A program made the position numbers and the translations under genes. Shown piece by piece: positions 19,642-27,607 of a stretch of 64,000 bases of DNA. This stretch comes from a bacterium (GTDB lineage: Bacteria; Myxococcota_A; Bradymonadia; UBA7976; UBA1532). How positions within the stretch are numbered: position 1 is the first letter of the stretch; every line of letters begins with the position of its first letter. The stretch is from assembly GCA_030427205.1 (NCBI GenBank), contig JAUHXC010000001.1:806001-870000 (forward strand), written 5' to 3'. The notes below the pieces were generated by a model. It was not told the DNA's origin, searched no databases, and saw only the letters and a program-made list of their open reading frames with translations.

Positions 19642-19818
19642 TCAGCGGGTGGTCTGCTCGTGATCGCACTTGTCGCACAGCCAGAAGAAGCCGCTGGGGC
19701 GCTTCTGGCGCACGAACTTGACCACGTTCATCTTGGGGTTGCCGCACTGGGGGCACGCCTTGGTCTTGCCGGCGTCACGGTCGCCACGGATGGCCAGCTT
19801 TGCGGGACGAGTACCCAT
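19642..19818 (-). CDS. 58-residue zinc-ribbon protein
   Basis: A small gene translating to MGTRPAKLAIRG... with two Cys pairs, C22-P-Q-C25 and C48-D-K-C51, spaced as a zinc ribbon. The N-terminus is basic and the central part (VVKFVRQKRPSGFFWLC) hydrophobic to basic. An AGGAGAG ribosome site lies just upstream on the minus strand. It resembles rubredoxin/TFIIS-like ribbons or small nucleic-acid-binding proteins; the exact family was not recognised. It is probably expressed on its own, since a 108 bp gap separates it from the methyltransferase gene. Confidence 0.8.
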   Translation of the reverse strand: MGTRPAKLAIRGDRDAGKTKACPQCGNPKMNVVKFVRQKRPSGFFWLCDKCDHEQTTR

Positions 19819-19926
19819 GATGTCTCTCCTGGAAGTCGCGGGAGTCCGGCGCCGAGGGCCGGAAGGCGAGAGAACCTAGTGCAACTCGCGGGGTGTGTCA
19901 ACCAGCCGCGACCCGATCGGACCCGA

Positions 19927-21486
19927 TCAGCCGCCGGCGGCCCCGTCGGACCCCGGCAGGCGCCCGTAGCGCTGCACCCGCGCCGGATCGAGCACCAGCG
20001 CCCGAGCCGCCAGCCGGGTGAGCTTCTTGTCGATCAGCTCGGCGATCAGCTCGCTGTCGCGCAGGGGCTCGTCGTCGACCGAGACGTTGTAGCGCCCCGC
20101 CTCGAGGTCTTCGAGCACCACCGCCGCCAGCTCGGCCCGGGTGCGGCCGTCCATGCGGGCGACGAGCGCCCGGTCGAGCGCGTCGAGGCCGAGGGCCTGA
20201 TGCTGCAGGTTGGTGCACTCGGCGGCCTGCGTCGCCTGATGCCGCGCGAAGCCCGGCGCGACGGGGTGGTCGTCGGGCGGCGGCGAGATCCACGGCCGGG
20301 GCCAGGTGCCGATGCGCAGCGCGGCGTTGGCGTAGAGCTCGAGCAGCGGCCCGCCGAGGGCTTCGTGATGCTCGGGCGTCGGGTCCTCGCCGATCACCAG
20401 CGCCGCGTAGTGGCAGAGCTTTTCGAACTTCAGGCCCTGCGGGTGCTGGTCGAGCACCTTCAGCGCCGCCTTGAGCAAGGCCTCCTGCGTATCGAAGACC
20501 ATGCCCTCGGGGGTCTTGAACTTGTCGCTGTCGAGCAGCTTCAGCCGCGACTGCACCCAGCGCCCGGCCATGCGCCCGTGGCCCAGCTTGCGGTCGAGGC
20601 GCACCTCGCGGCGGCAGATGATCGAGCGGCGGAAGAAGCGCACCTGCATGTAGTCGAGGTACTGCTCGGTCTGCACCAGCCCCTCGGCGAGCCGGCCGAT
20701 CTTGTCCCCCGCGTCGGGGCCGAGGCGGTCGGAGAACATCGAGTGGAACTCCGCATCGGCCACGTATTGCAGCCCCGCCTCTTTCGAGCGCCCGACGAAC
20801 TCGTCGAACCACAGCGGCGTATTGACCTCGACGAGGTGCTCGTAGAGCACGTAGGCGTCGGACAGATCGGCGATGGTCGAGACCTCGCCCTTGAGCCACG
20901 CCGCCGCCTGCTGCCGCTCGGCGGGCAGCAGGTCGACCATCGTCGCGAGCAGCGCGCGGGCCTGCTCGATGCGCGCCCGCGGCTCGCTGGCGGTCGCGTG
21001 GCGCCGCAGCATCTGGCGGATCATGCCGCGGATGTGCCAGCCGGGGTAGGTATTGTAGCTGATGTAGGCCAGCCCCTGCGGCGCCAGATGCACCCGGCAG
21101 ATGGCCAGGATACGGTCCTGCACCGCGGTCGGCACCCACGAGAAGACCCCGTGACAGATGATGTAGTCGAACGTGCCCCACTCGGGGGTGAGGTCCATGA
21201 TGTCCAGCGCGCGGAAGGTCAGGTTCGACAGCCCCATCGAGCGGGCGTCGGCTTGCGCCGCGGCGATCTGGGCCTGCGAGAGGTCGATGCCGACGAAGGT
21301 GCTGTCGGGGAAGAGCGCGGCGAGCGGCACCAGGTTGCCGCCGAGTCCGCAGCCGAGCTCGAGCACCCGGCAGCGCTCGATCGGCGCCGGCTGCATGCCG
21401 AAGAGCGACCCCAGCGTGCCCAGATGATCGGGGTGCGTCATCGGGAAGGGGTGGTTGTCGTAGAGAATGTCTTCGTAGTCGGCCAT
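19927..21486 (-). CDS. SAM methyltransferase with regulatory domain
   Basis: ATG 21486 ([20 protein letters not shown]) gives 519 residues; the frame extends upstream but this start matches the common beginning of the family. The Rossmann methyltransferase domain has motif [13 protein letters not shown] (about 42-53), GIDLSQAQ and [14 protein letters not shown] long all-helical region follows, matching the methyltransferase regulatory domain (PF10119) around 210-300, then a variable C-terminal domain. Such proteins are common in gammaproteobacteria and myxobacteria; the substrate is unknown. Confidence 0.85.
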   Translation of the reverse strand: MADYEDILYDNHPFPMTHPDHLGTLGSLFGMQPAPIERCRVLELGCGLGGNLVPLAALFPDSTFVGIDLSQAQIAAAQADARSMGLSNLTFRALDIMDLTPEWGTFDYIICHGVFSWVPTAVQDRILAICRVHLAPQGLAYISYNTYPGWHIRGMIRQMLRRHATASEPRARIEQARALLATMVDLLPAERQQAAAWLKGEVSTIADLSDAYVLYEHLVEVNTPLWFDEFVGRSKEAGLQYVADAEFHSMFSDRLGPDAGDKIGRLAEGLVQTEQYLDYMQVRFFRRSIICRREVRLDRKLGHGRMAGRWVQSRLKLLDSDKFKTPEGMVFDTQEALLKAALKVLDQHPQGLKFEKLCHYAALVIGEDPTPEHHEALGGPLLELYANAALRIGTWPRPWISPPPDDHPVAPGFARHQATQAAECTNLQHQALGLDALDRALVARMDGRTRAELAAVVLEDLEAGRYNVSVDDEPLRDSELIAELIDKKLTRLAARALVLDPARVQRYGRLPGSDGAAGG

Positions 21487-21605
21487 GCGCCCCCCTGACG
21501 GATGATCGATTACACCAGTTGCGCGCCGGGCGAAACCGCGCGCGGAGCGAAACATCGGCGGCGCGACCCCGTAGACCCCGACGAATCCAAACCACGGAGG
21601 TCACC

Positions 21606-22160
21606 ATGAAGCTGTTCGCGCCCGTCGCCCTCGTCGCCGCCCTCGCCCTGCTCGCCTGCGCCAGCAACGGCGCGCCGGTGGGCGAAGGCGCCGCGAAGGC
21701 GACCGCCGGAGATCGAGCCGCCCCACACGCCCACATCCCCGCCCCCGGAGAGAAGGTCATGCTGTCGGAAGACGAGTGGAAGAAGAAGCTCAGCGCCAAC
21801 CAGTATCGCATCCTGCGCGAGGGCGGCACCGAGTTCGCCGGCACCGGCAAGCTGCTGCGCAACAAGAAGGACGGCACCTACCGCTGCGGCGGCTGCGGCG
21901 CGCCGTTGTTCCAGAGCGAGACCAAGTACGAGTCGGGCAGCGGCTGGCCCAGCTTCTACGAGGCGCTCGAAGGGCGCATCACCGAGAAGCTCGATACCAG
22001 CCACGGCATGGTGCGCACCGAGCTGTTGTGCGCCAGCTGCGGCGGACACCTGGGCCACAAGTTCCCCGACGGGCCGCGGCCCACCGGGCAGCGCTACTGC
22101 ATCAACAGCGCGTCGCTCGACTTCGAGAGCGAGGACGGCCAGCTGATCTCGGGGGACTGA
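21606..22160 (+). CDS. msrB: Lipoprotein peptide-methionine (R)-S-oxide reductase
   Basis: Repairs methionine-R-sulfoxide. ATG 21606 behind GGAGG. The 184-residue product starts with a lipoprotein signal (LLAC, lipidated C18), so it works in the periplasm or on the outer membrane. The MsrB domain has zinc ligands C94, C97, C142 and C145 and the catalytic Cys C165 in RYCINSASL, as well as [12 protein letters not shown] and [11 protein letters not shown]. Lipoprotein MsrB forms are less common than cytoplasmic ones. Likely function: repair of oxidised envelope proteins, of which this genome segment encodes many. Confidence 0.93.
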   Translation: MKLFAPVALVAALALLACASNGAPVGEGAAKATAGDRAAPHAHIPAPGEKVMLSEDEWKKKLSANQYRILREGGTEFAGTGKLLRNKKDGTYRCGGCGAPLFQSETKYESGSGWPSFYEALEGRITEKLDTSHGMVRTELLCASCGGHLGHKFPDGPRPTGQRYCINSASLDFESEDGQLISGD

Positions 22161-22272
22161 GATTCGGCCTCCGCTCGGTGCCCTCGCAGCCCGGATGATG
22201 GAGCTTGCGGGCGGCATTGCGGCCGACCCCACGGGGAACGTGCCTGCATGAGCCCTCGATCGCCGGCGCCGC

Positions 22273-23091
22273 TCAGATCAAACGCGACCACAGCGGATGG
22301 GTCGCGCGCAGGGCGAAGAACATCGCCGCCGGCTGCCACTTCTTCTTGCCCCGCAGGAATCGATACTGCGCCATCAAGAACGGCGGGCTGAGGAATGCCG
22401 TGGCCAGGGCCTCGCTCTCTTCGGCGTTGACCGCGCGCAGCTGCTCGGCGTCGACCCCGCCGCGATACCGTCGGCCCGAGCGCTCGGCGGCCCATCCGGC
22501 GGCCATCGCCTGCGCCTCGTCCAGCAGCGCGTCGTGGTCCACCACCCGATCGATCAGCCCCGCCTCGGCGGCCTCGGCGGCCGTCGGCACCCAGCCCTCC
22601 GCGCCCAGCATGCGCTCGGCGCCTGCGCCCATCAGCTTGGGAAACAGCAGCGACGAGCCGCCCTCGGGGGTGATGCCCAGCCGGGCGAAAGGCGTCGAGA
22701 AGGTGGCCTTCTCCGAGGCGATGATGCCGTCGCACAGCGTCGCCGAGGTGACCGCCGCGCCGATGCAGGGGCCGTTGATCGCGGCGAGCAGCGGCTTGGG
22801 GAAGTCGATGAAGGTCTCGAACCAGGCTTGATTGTGCGCGCGGATGAAGCCGTGCAGCGTGCGCGGGTGCTGCAGCTGAATCGCCGCGCTGAGGTTGACC
22901 CCGGCGCAGTAGTAGGGGTCGGTGCCGGTGAGCACCACCGCCCGGGTGTCGGCGTCGTCGGCGGCGGCGGCGAAGGCCTCGCGCAGCGCGCGCATCATCG
23001 GCTCGGTCCAGCCATTGAGGCGGCGGGGGTTGTTCATGCGCAGGGTGGTGACCCCGTCGCGATGGGTCCGGACGACGAGTTCGCTGGACAT
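22273..23091 (-). CDS. Enoyl-CoA hydratase/isomerase family protein
   Basis: A 272-residue crotonase-fold protein behind a GGGGAG site. The oxyanion-hole segments are YYCAGVNLSAAI and AINGPCIGAAVTSATLCD; the later GITPEGGSSLLFPKLMG is closer to delta3,delta2-enoyl-CoA isomerases (ECI/PECI-like) than to hydratases. Function in fatty-acid beta-oxidation is likely; the exact reaction is open. It lies downstream of the sulfatase gene on the same strand, with the large hairpin at 23180-23342 in between. Confidence 0.85.
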   Translation of the reverse strand: MSSELVVRTHRDGVTTLRMNNPRRLNGWTEPMMRALREAFAAAADDADTRAVVLTGTDPYYCAGVNLSAAIQLQHPRTLHGFIRAHNQAWFETFIDFPKPLLAAINGPCIGAAVTSATLCDGIIASEKATFSTPFARLGITPEGGSSLLFPKLMGAGAERMLGAEGWVPTAAEAAEAGLIDRVVDHDALLDEAQAMAAGWAAERSGRRYRGGVDAEQLRAVNAEESEALATAFLSPPFLMAQYRFLRGKKKWQPAAMFFALRATHPLWSRLI

Positions 23092-23179
23092 GGGGCTCCC
23101 CCGGTCTGATGGCGGCTGGGGCGCACAGTCGGTGGATCGACGCGCCGCGTCAAGGGGGCGGGAGCCGCGGGTCGGAGCT

Positions 23180-23342
23180 TACAGCAGGCGAACACTGAAA
23201 CTGACCGTGCTCGCTGGCCCGATTCGCCGATTGCTGCGTTGCTCGACTTGCCGTTGCCCCCAGCAGCGTCTGCGTCTCGCGCCTTGCACTCGCCGAATCG
23301 GTCTGCGCGATCCCTGGTCAGTTCCAATGTCCGCCTGCTGTA
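23180..23342 (-). ncRNA. 163-base long hairpin element between sulfatase and enoyl-CoA genes
   Basis: The two ends form 27-base arms (23180-23206 and 23316-23342) with 24 Watson-Crick pairs. The three mismatches all become G-U pairs in RNA read from the minus strand, the coding strand of both neighbours. An inner block (ccgattcg near 23219 with cgaatcgg near 23294) extends the stem. The outermost 11 bases, TACAGCAGGCG, are a perfect terminal inverted repeat bordered by TA, so a MITE-like origin (TA target duplication) is possible. It starts three bases after the sulfatase stop. Function as 3' UTR hairpin, processing site or mobile element is not decided. Confidence 0.65.
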
Positions 23343-23345
23343 CGC

Positions 23346-25478
23346 TCAGAGGCCGCCGCTGAGGTTGTTCGGCGAGCCCATCTTCGACTTGTCCCAGTCC
23401 TCGGCGCGCGAGAGGAAGACGCTCAGCGGGTCCATCGCCGCCAGGGTGGTGACCACCTTCGAGCCGAAGACGTCGCTCTTCTCGGCCGGGTCGGCCTTGA
23501 CGTCGTAGGCGGTGATCGAGCGCTCGCTGCGCATGATGACCTTGGCCGGGCCCACCTGCAGCGCGTAGCTGCCGCGGCCCTGGCTGGCGATGATCGCCCG
23601 GGGGTAGACCGCGCCCTGGGCCCCGACGAACGGCAGCAGGTCGGCCCCCTGCACGTCGCCCGGCCGCTTCTGGCCCAGCATCGCCTGCATGGTCGGCAGC
23701 AGGTCGACGCCGCCCGCGCCGAAGGTGGCCCGGGTGGCGGGGAACATACCCGGCCAGCGGATGACGAGCGGCACGTTGATCAGCTCCTGGTGCAGGTTGT
23801 GGCCATGACCGCACGAGCCGTGCTCCCAGAACTCGTCGCCGTGGTCCGAGCCGATGATCACCAGCGTCTCGTCCCAGATGCCCGCCGCCTGAAGGTGGGC
23901 GACCATCTCGCCGAACCACTTGTCGTTGAAGGCGATCTCGTTCTCGTAGAGCGCCTCGATGCGGGTCTGGTCCCGCTGGCTGGGCGGCCGCTTCTTGCCC
24001 TTGAGCTTGCCCAGCTCGGTGCCCGAGAGGCTCTTCATGTAGCGCCCGTTGTAGCCGCCCTCGCGGTCGTACTGGTCGATGAACGCCTTGTGCCGGCGGT
24101 AGGTCACGTGCGGGTCGCTGGTGCCCATGTAGAGGTAGAACGGCTTGTCCTTGTTGGCGTCGACCCACTTCTTGGCGCTGCGCACCAGCGCCTTGGCGTT
24201 ATTGGCCTTGCCCTCGCGGATCGTATTGGTGAAGTCCTTGGCCGGAAAACCCTGGGCGAAGTTCCAGCGGTCGCTCACATAGCCGTTGCTCACGAAGCCG
24301 CCGGTCTTGAAGCCCGCCTTCTTGAACGCCTCGGCCAGCGTCGTATGGCTGTCCTTGAGCTTGGCCTTGTGGGTGTAGACCCCGTGCTTGACCGGGTACG
24401 TGCCGGTGAAGAGGCTCGCGTGGCTGGCCTTGCTCTCATTGCCCTGCACCCAGAACGGCTCGAAGACCGTCGACTCGGCGGCGAGCTTCGACAGGTGCGG
24501 CGTCTTGACCTTGGGCCGGCCATTGGCGTTGGGGATGTCGTAGAACGGCAGCTTGTCGGCCCGCAGGGTATCGATCAGCCAGAAGAGCACGTACTTGGGC
24601 TTCTTGACCGCCGGCGCCTTCAGCGTGCCGCCGGCGATGCGCGCGCCCGTCACCGACACCGTGCCGCCCTTGCCGCGCAGCATCAGCCGCACCGCCTTGC
24701 CGGCGACCTTGTCCAGGTTGATCGACAGCTCGGCCCCGCCGCCGAGGCGCTGCGGCTTCTGGCCGTCGAGCTGAGCGAAGACCTCGACGCTGCCGCCGGT
24801 GGCCTTGCCCTGCAGGGTCATGCCCTTGACCGGGGTGATGTAGTAGTCGAGGCCGCCGCCGTCGTTGAGCTGCAGCGCGCCGCCGCGCACCGGCGCGATG
24901 TTTCCGGCCAGCGCCGCCTCGTCGAAGACCGGCTGCGCCGCGCTCTCCGGCGCGATGCGCACGAAGCGGATGATGCCCGCCGACTTGCCCTTGGGGTGGT
25001 CGACGGCGTAGCTGAAGTGCAGCCGCACCTTGACCAGCCCCGCCTTGACCTTGCCCGCCGGGATCTTCACCCGGTGCATCTGCCAGCCGTCGCTCAGCTC
25101 GAGGCTGCCGATCTTGTCGCCCTCGATGAAGACGTCGCAGCGCTGGGCGCGCCCCGACTTCTTCAGCGGCTTGAAGCCGGCCTCCATCACCAGCGCCTGG
25201 CCGGCGAGGTCGGCGTCGACCGGCAGCCAGACGTTGGACTGCAGGCCCGGCAGCAGGGCGCCGGTGCGGCCGTCGGCCTTCACCCCCAGCTTCCAGCTGC
25301 CGTTCATGTCGCGGATGTACTTCACGAATCCGGGCGCGGCGGCGTCGGCCACCACCCCGTCGCGATAGACGTGGGCGAGCGGCGCGTTGGCCACCAGATC
25401 GTAGCCGGCATCGGCGGCGTGGGCGGGCAAGGACGGGCCGGCGAGCAGCAGCGCGGCGAACAACATCAGGCGAAACAT
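23346..25478 (-). CDS. Secreted sulfatase-type hydrolase
   Basis: A 710-residue protein with signal peptide (MFRLMLFAALLLAGPSLPAHA). Residues about 25-285 form beta-rich, probably carbohydrate-binding-like domains. The C-terminal alkaline-phosphatase-superfamily domain begins KYVLFWLIDTLRADKL (two metal Asp). The nucleophile motif is SKASHASLFTG near residue 350, i.e. Ser rather than Cys, and the later metal site is IGSDHGDEFWEHG. A Ser-type sulfatase would need a radical-SAM maturase, but phosphoesterase or phosphotransferase activity is equally possible. It may be co-transcribed with moeA (71 bp gap). Confidence 0.85.
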   Translation of the reverse strand: MFRLMLFAALLLAGPSLPAHAADAGYDLVANAPLAHVYRDGVVADAAAPGFVKYIRDMNGSWKLGVKADGRTGALLPGLQSNVWLPVDADLAGQALVMEAGFKPLKKSGRAQRCDVFIEGDKIGSLELSDGWQMHRVKIPAGKVKAGLVKVRLHFSYAVDHPKGKSAGIIRFVRIAPESAAQPVFDEAALAGNIAPVRGGALQLNDGGGLDYYITPVKGMTLQGKATGGSVEVFAQLDGQKPQRLGGGAELSINLDKVAGKAVRLMLRGKGGTVSVTGARIAGGTLKAPAVKKPKYVLFWLIDTLRADKLPFYDIPNANGRPKVKTPHLSKLAAESTVFEPFWVQGNESKASHASLFTGTYPVKHGVYTHKAKLKDSHTTLAEAFKKAGFKTGGFVSNGYVSDRWNFAQGFPAKDFTNTIREGKANNAKALVRSAKKWVDANKDKPFYLYMGTSDPHVTYRRHKAFIDQYDREGGYNGRYMKSLSGTELGKLKGKKRPPSQRDQTRIEALYENEIAFNDKWFGEMVAHLQAAGIWDETLVIIGSDHGDEFWEHGSCGHGHNLHQELINVPLVIRWPGMFPATRATFGAGGVDLLPTMQAMLGQKRPGDVQGADLLPFVGAQGAVYPRAIIASQGRGSYALQVGPAKVIMRSERSITAYDVKADPAEKSDVFGSKVVTTLAAMDPLSVFLSRAEDWDKSKMGSPNNLSGGL

Positions 25479-25549
25479 CGGCTCTCCCGAGTCGGGCGGT
25501 TCAGCGGAGCGTACATGTAGCAGCTTGTACGCAAGCCGCCAATGGGTTT

Positions 25550-26788
25550 TCAGCGGTCGGCGAGCGGCAGCCGGTCGAGCGGGCCGTCGGGGCCGAGCGG
25601 CAGCACCTGCACGGTCTCGCCCGCTTTGCGGGGCGGCGCGCCGATCGGCACGGGCAGCAAGGCGTCGGCGCCGGCCAGGCTCGACAGGGCGCCGCTCGAC
25701 TGGTTGCGCCGGCAGTCGATGTGCAGCCGGCCCGCGTGCCGTCGCACGAGGCCCCGCTTGTATTCACGGCGCCCGCGGCCGGCGGCGAGGTCGTGGTCGA
25801 GCACCGCTTCGAGCGGGCGGCGCACGATCGCGCGGTGGCCCATCAGGTGCAGCAGCGCCGGGCGCACGAGCACTTCGAACGTCACCAGCGCGCTGATGGG
25901 GTTGCCCGGCAGGCCGAAGGCGGCGCAGTCGCCGATGTGGCCGAAGGCGAACGGCTTGCCCGGCTTGATGCGCACCTTCCAGAATTCGAACTTCGCGCCG
26001 CCGAGCTGCGCCAGGGTCTGACCGACGAAGTCGTACTCGCCCACGCTGACCCCGCCGGTGGTCAACAGCACGTCGGCCCGGGCGGCGGCGCGGATGGCCC
26101 GCTCGGTGGCCGCGCGGTCGTCGGGTATGACCGGCAGGATGCGCGGCTCGCCGCCGATGGCCCGCACCGCGGCGGCGAGGGCCAGGCTGTTGCCGTTGAC
26201 GATCTGCCCCCGCGCCGGCTCGCCGCCGTCGACGTCGATCAGCTCGTCGCCGCTGGACGCGATGGCCACGATCGGCCGGCGACGCACCGCCACCTGCGCG
26301 CGGCCTTGAGCGGCGAGCGCGGCGATGTCGCCCGGCAGCAGCACCCGGCCGGCGGCGAGCACCGCGTCCCCCGGCTGCACGTCGCTGCCCGCCCGGCGGA
26401 TGTGCTGCCACGGCCGCGCCCCCTCGGTGAACGTGACCCGATCGCCGTCCCGCGCGGCGTCCTCCTGCAGCATCACCGCGTCGGCGCCGGGCGGCACGCA
26501 GCCGCCGGTGAAGATGCGGGCGGCGGTGCCCGGCTGCAGCGGGCGGGCGTCGGTCCGGCCGGCGGGGATCTCGTCGACGACGGTCAGCGTGGCGCCCGGC
26601 CCGGGCACGTCGGCGGCGCGCACCGCGTAGCCGTCCATCGCCGAGTCGTCGTGGGCCGGCAGCCGGCGGCGGGCGGTGATCGACGCGGCGAGCACCCGGT
26701 CGACGGCGTGGGTCAGCTCGATGCGCTGCGATTGCAGCGGCTCGAGGGCGGCGATGATGCGGGCGAGGGCGTCGTCGACGGCGAGCAT
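25550..26788 (-). CDS. moeA: Molybdopterin molybdenumtransferase
   Basis: Inserts molybdate into adenylylated molybdopterin. ATG 26788 gives MLAVDDALARIIAAL, the usual MoeA beginning; the frame is open 20 residues further upstream. The 412-residue protein has domains in MoeA order: DDSAMDGYAVRAADVP, IFTGGCVPPGADAVMLQED, then the MoCF-binding domain with ASSGDEL, TTGGVSVGEYDFV and GLPGNPISALVTFEVLVRP, and a small C-terminal domain. No other molybdopterin gene is in the window. It is divergent from the 27007 gene and shares an upstream operator-like site with it. Confidence 0.95.
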   Translation of the reverse strand: MLAVDDALARIIAALEPLQSQRIELTHAVDRVLAASITARRRLPAHDDSAMDGYAVRAADVPGPGATLTVVDEIPAGRTDARPLQPGTAARIFTGGCVPPGADAVMLQEDAARDGDRVTFTEGARPWQHIRRAGSDVQPGDAVLAAGRVLLPGDIAALAAQGRAQVAVRRRPIVAIASSGDELIDVDGGEPARGQIVNGNSLALAAAVRAIGGEPRILPVIPDDRAATERAIRAAARADVLLTTGGVSVGEYDFVGQTLAQLGGAKFEFWKVRIKPGKPFAFGHIGDCAAFGLPGNPISALVTFEVLVRPALLHLMGHRAIVRRPLEAVLDHDLAAGRGRREYKRGLVRRHAGRLHIDCRRNQSSGALSSLAGADALLPVPIGAPPRKAGETVQVLPLGPDGPLDRLPLADR

Positions 26789-26852
26789 GGGCGCTCCGAG
26801 GCAGAGGGCGGGCGCCGGCAGTCTGGACAAACCGGCGATCGGGCGCAACGGG

Positions 26853-26872
26853 TGGACGGTCTGCGGACGGTC
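26853..26872. promoter_or_regulatory. Operator-like site, copy 1
   Basis: tggacggtctgcggacggtc in the moeA/27007 intergenic region. It matches the palindromic site at 30195-30214 at 17 of 20 positions. It lies 65 bp upstream of moeA and 134 bp upstream of the 27007 gene. A shared regulator is inferred. Confidence 0.4.
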
Positions 26873-27006
26873 GGCTGGGCCGTCTGCGGGCTGCCGGAAG
26901 CGGCGCCAAAGCCCGTGCAGCGCTCCCCGGGCGGTGGCATGGTCAGTGCACTGCCGGATGCCCGTCTGCGACAGCCCGCAGGCCCGACACCGAGAGGAGG
27001 ATCACG

Positions 27007-27588
27007 ATGGCCGACGCGACCCGGACCCCGCCCGAGGGGACGACCTTGGAGATATGGCCCGGCGTGCCGAATACCAAGCCGGCGGTGAAGTTCGCGCTCG
27101 CCGACGCCTACGGCAACCCGCTGGGCGCGCTGTACATGACGAGCGACCTCTCCAACGACGCCGACTGGAAGAACGCCGGCTGGCAGCCCCGCGCCCAATA
27201 CTGGGTCTGGACCAGCGGGCAGTGGCCCGCGGGAGACTTCGTCGCCCGGAACGCGGCCGACCAGGACGGTACGCCGGAGACCCCCCCGGGCGTCACGGTG
27301 CGCCATGTGCACGACTTCAAGCAGACCGGCGAGTTCACCACCGAACAGGACGGCAGCAAGGTCCCGCTCTACGGCGTCTCGACCACCGGCTTCGGCAAGG
27401 GGCCCCAGGGCTTCGTCAAGGTCGCGCAGCTCGATGACGACAGCATCAAGGTGTGGTCGACGGTCTCCGGCGCCCTCTCCATCGCCGCCAACTATCAGGA
27501 CGACCTCTATTTCACCCGCATCGCCGGCAGCCAGCAGTTCGACGCGTACGGCTATCGCAAAGACGCGGTCATCGACACCGGCAGCTGA
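27007..27588 (+). CDS. Stand-alone copy of the caspase-associated C-terminal domain
   Basis: A 193-residue soluble protein behind AGGAGG at 26995-27000. I do not know the family, but its whole length aligns by eye with residues about 298-445 of the caspase-like protein encoded at 30537-31916: EIWPGVP versus EIWPGIP, GWQPRAQYWVWTSGQWP versus GWQPNAQYWYWKSGSWP, a PLYGV versus PLYAV core, and NYQDDLYF versus DYRDTLQF near the end. No signal peptide or membrane segment. It is aromatic and beta-rich, so a binding domain is likely, perhaps an inhibitor, ligand carrier or partner of the protease. It converges on the first kinase-FGE gene with 19 bp between stops. Confidence 0.8.
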   Translation: MADATRTPPEGTTLEIWPGVPNTKPAVKFALADAYGNPLGALYMTSDLSNDADWKNAGWQPRAQYWVWTSGQWPAGDFVARNAADQDGTPETPPGVTVRHVHDFKQTGEFTTEQDGSKVPLYGVSTTGFGKGPQGFVKVAQLDDDSIKVWSTVSGALSIAANYQDDLYFTRIAGSQQFDAYGYRKDAVIDTGS

Positions 27589-27607
27589 GCGGCGCCGCGT
27601 CCACCGA

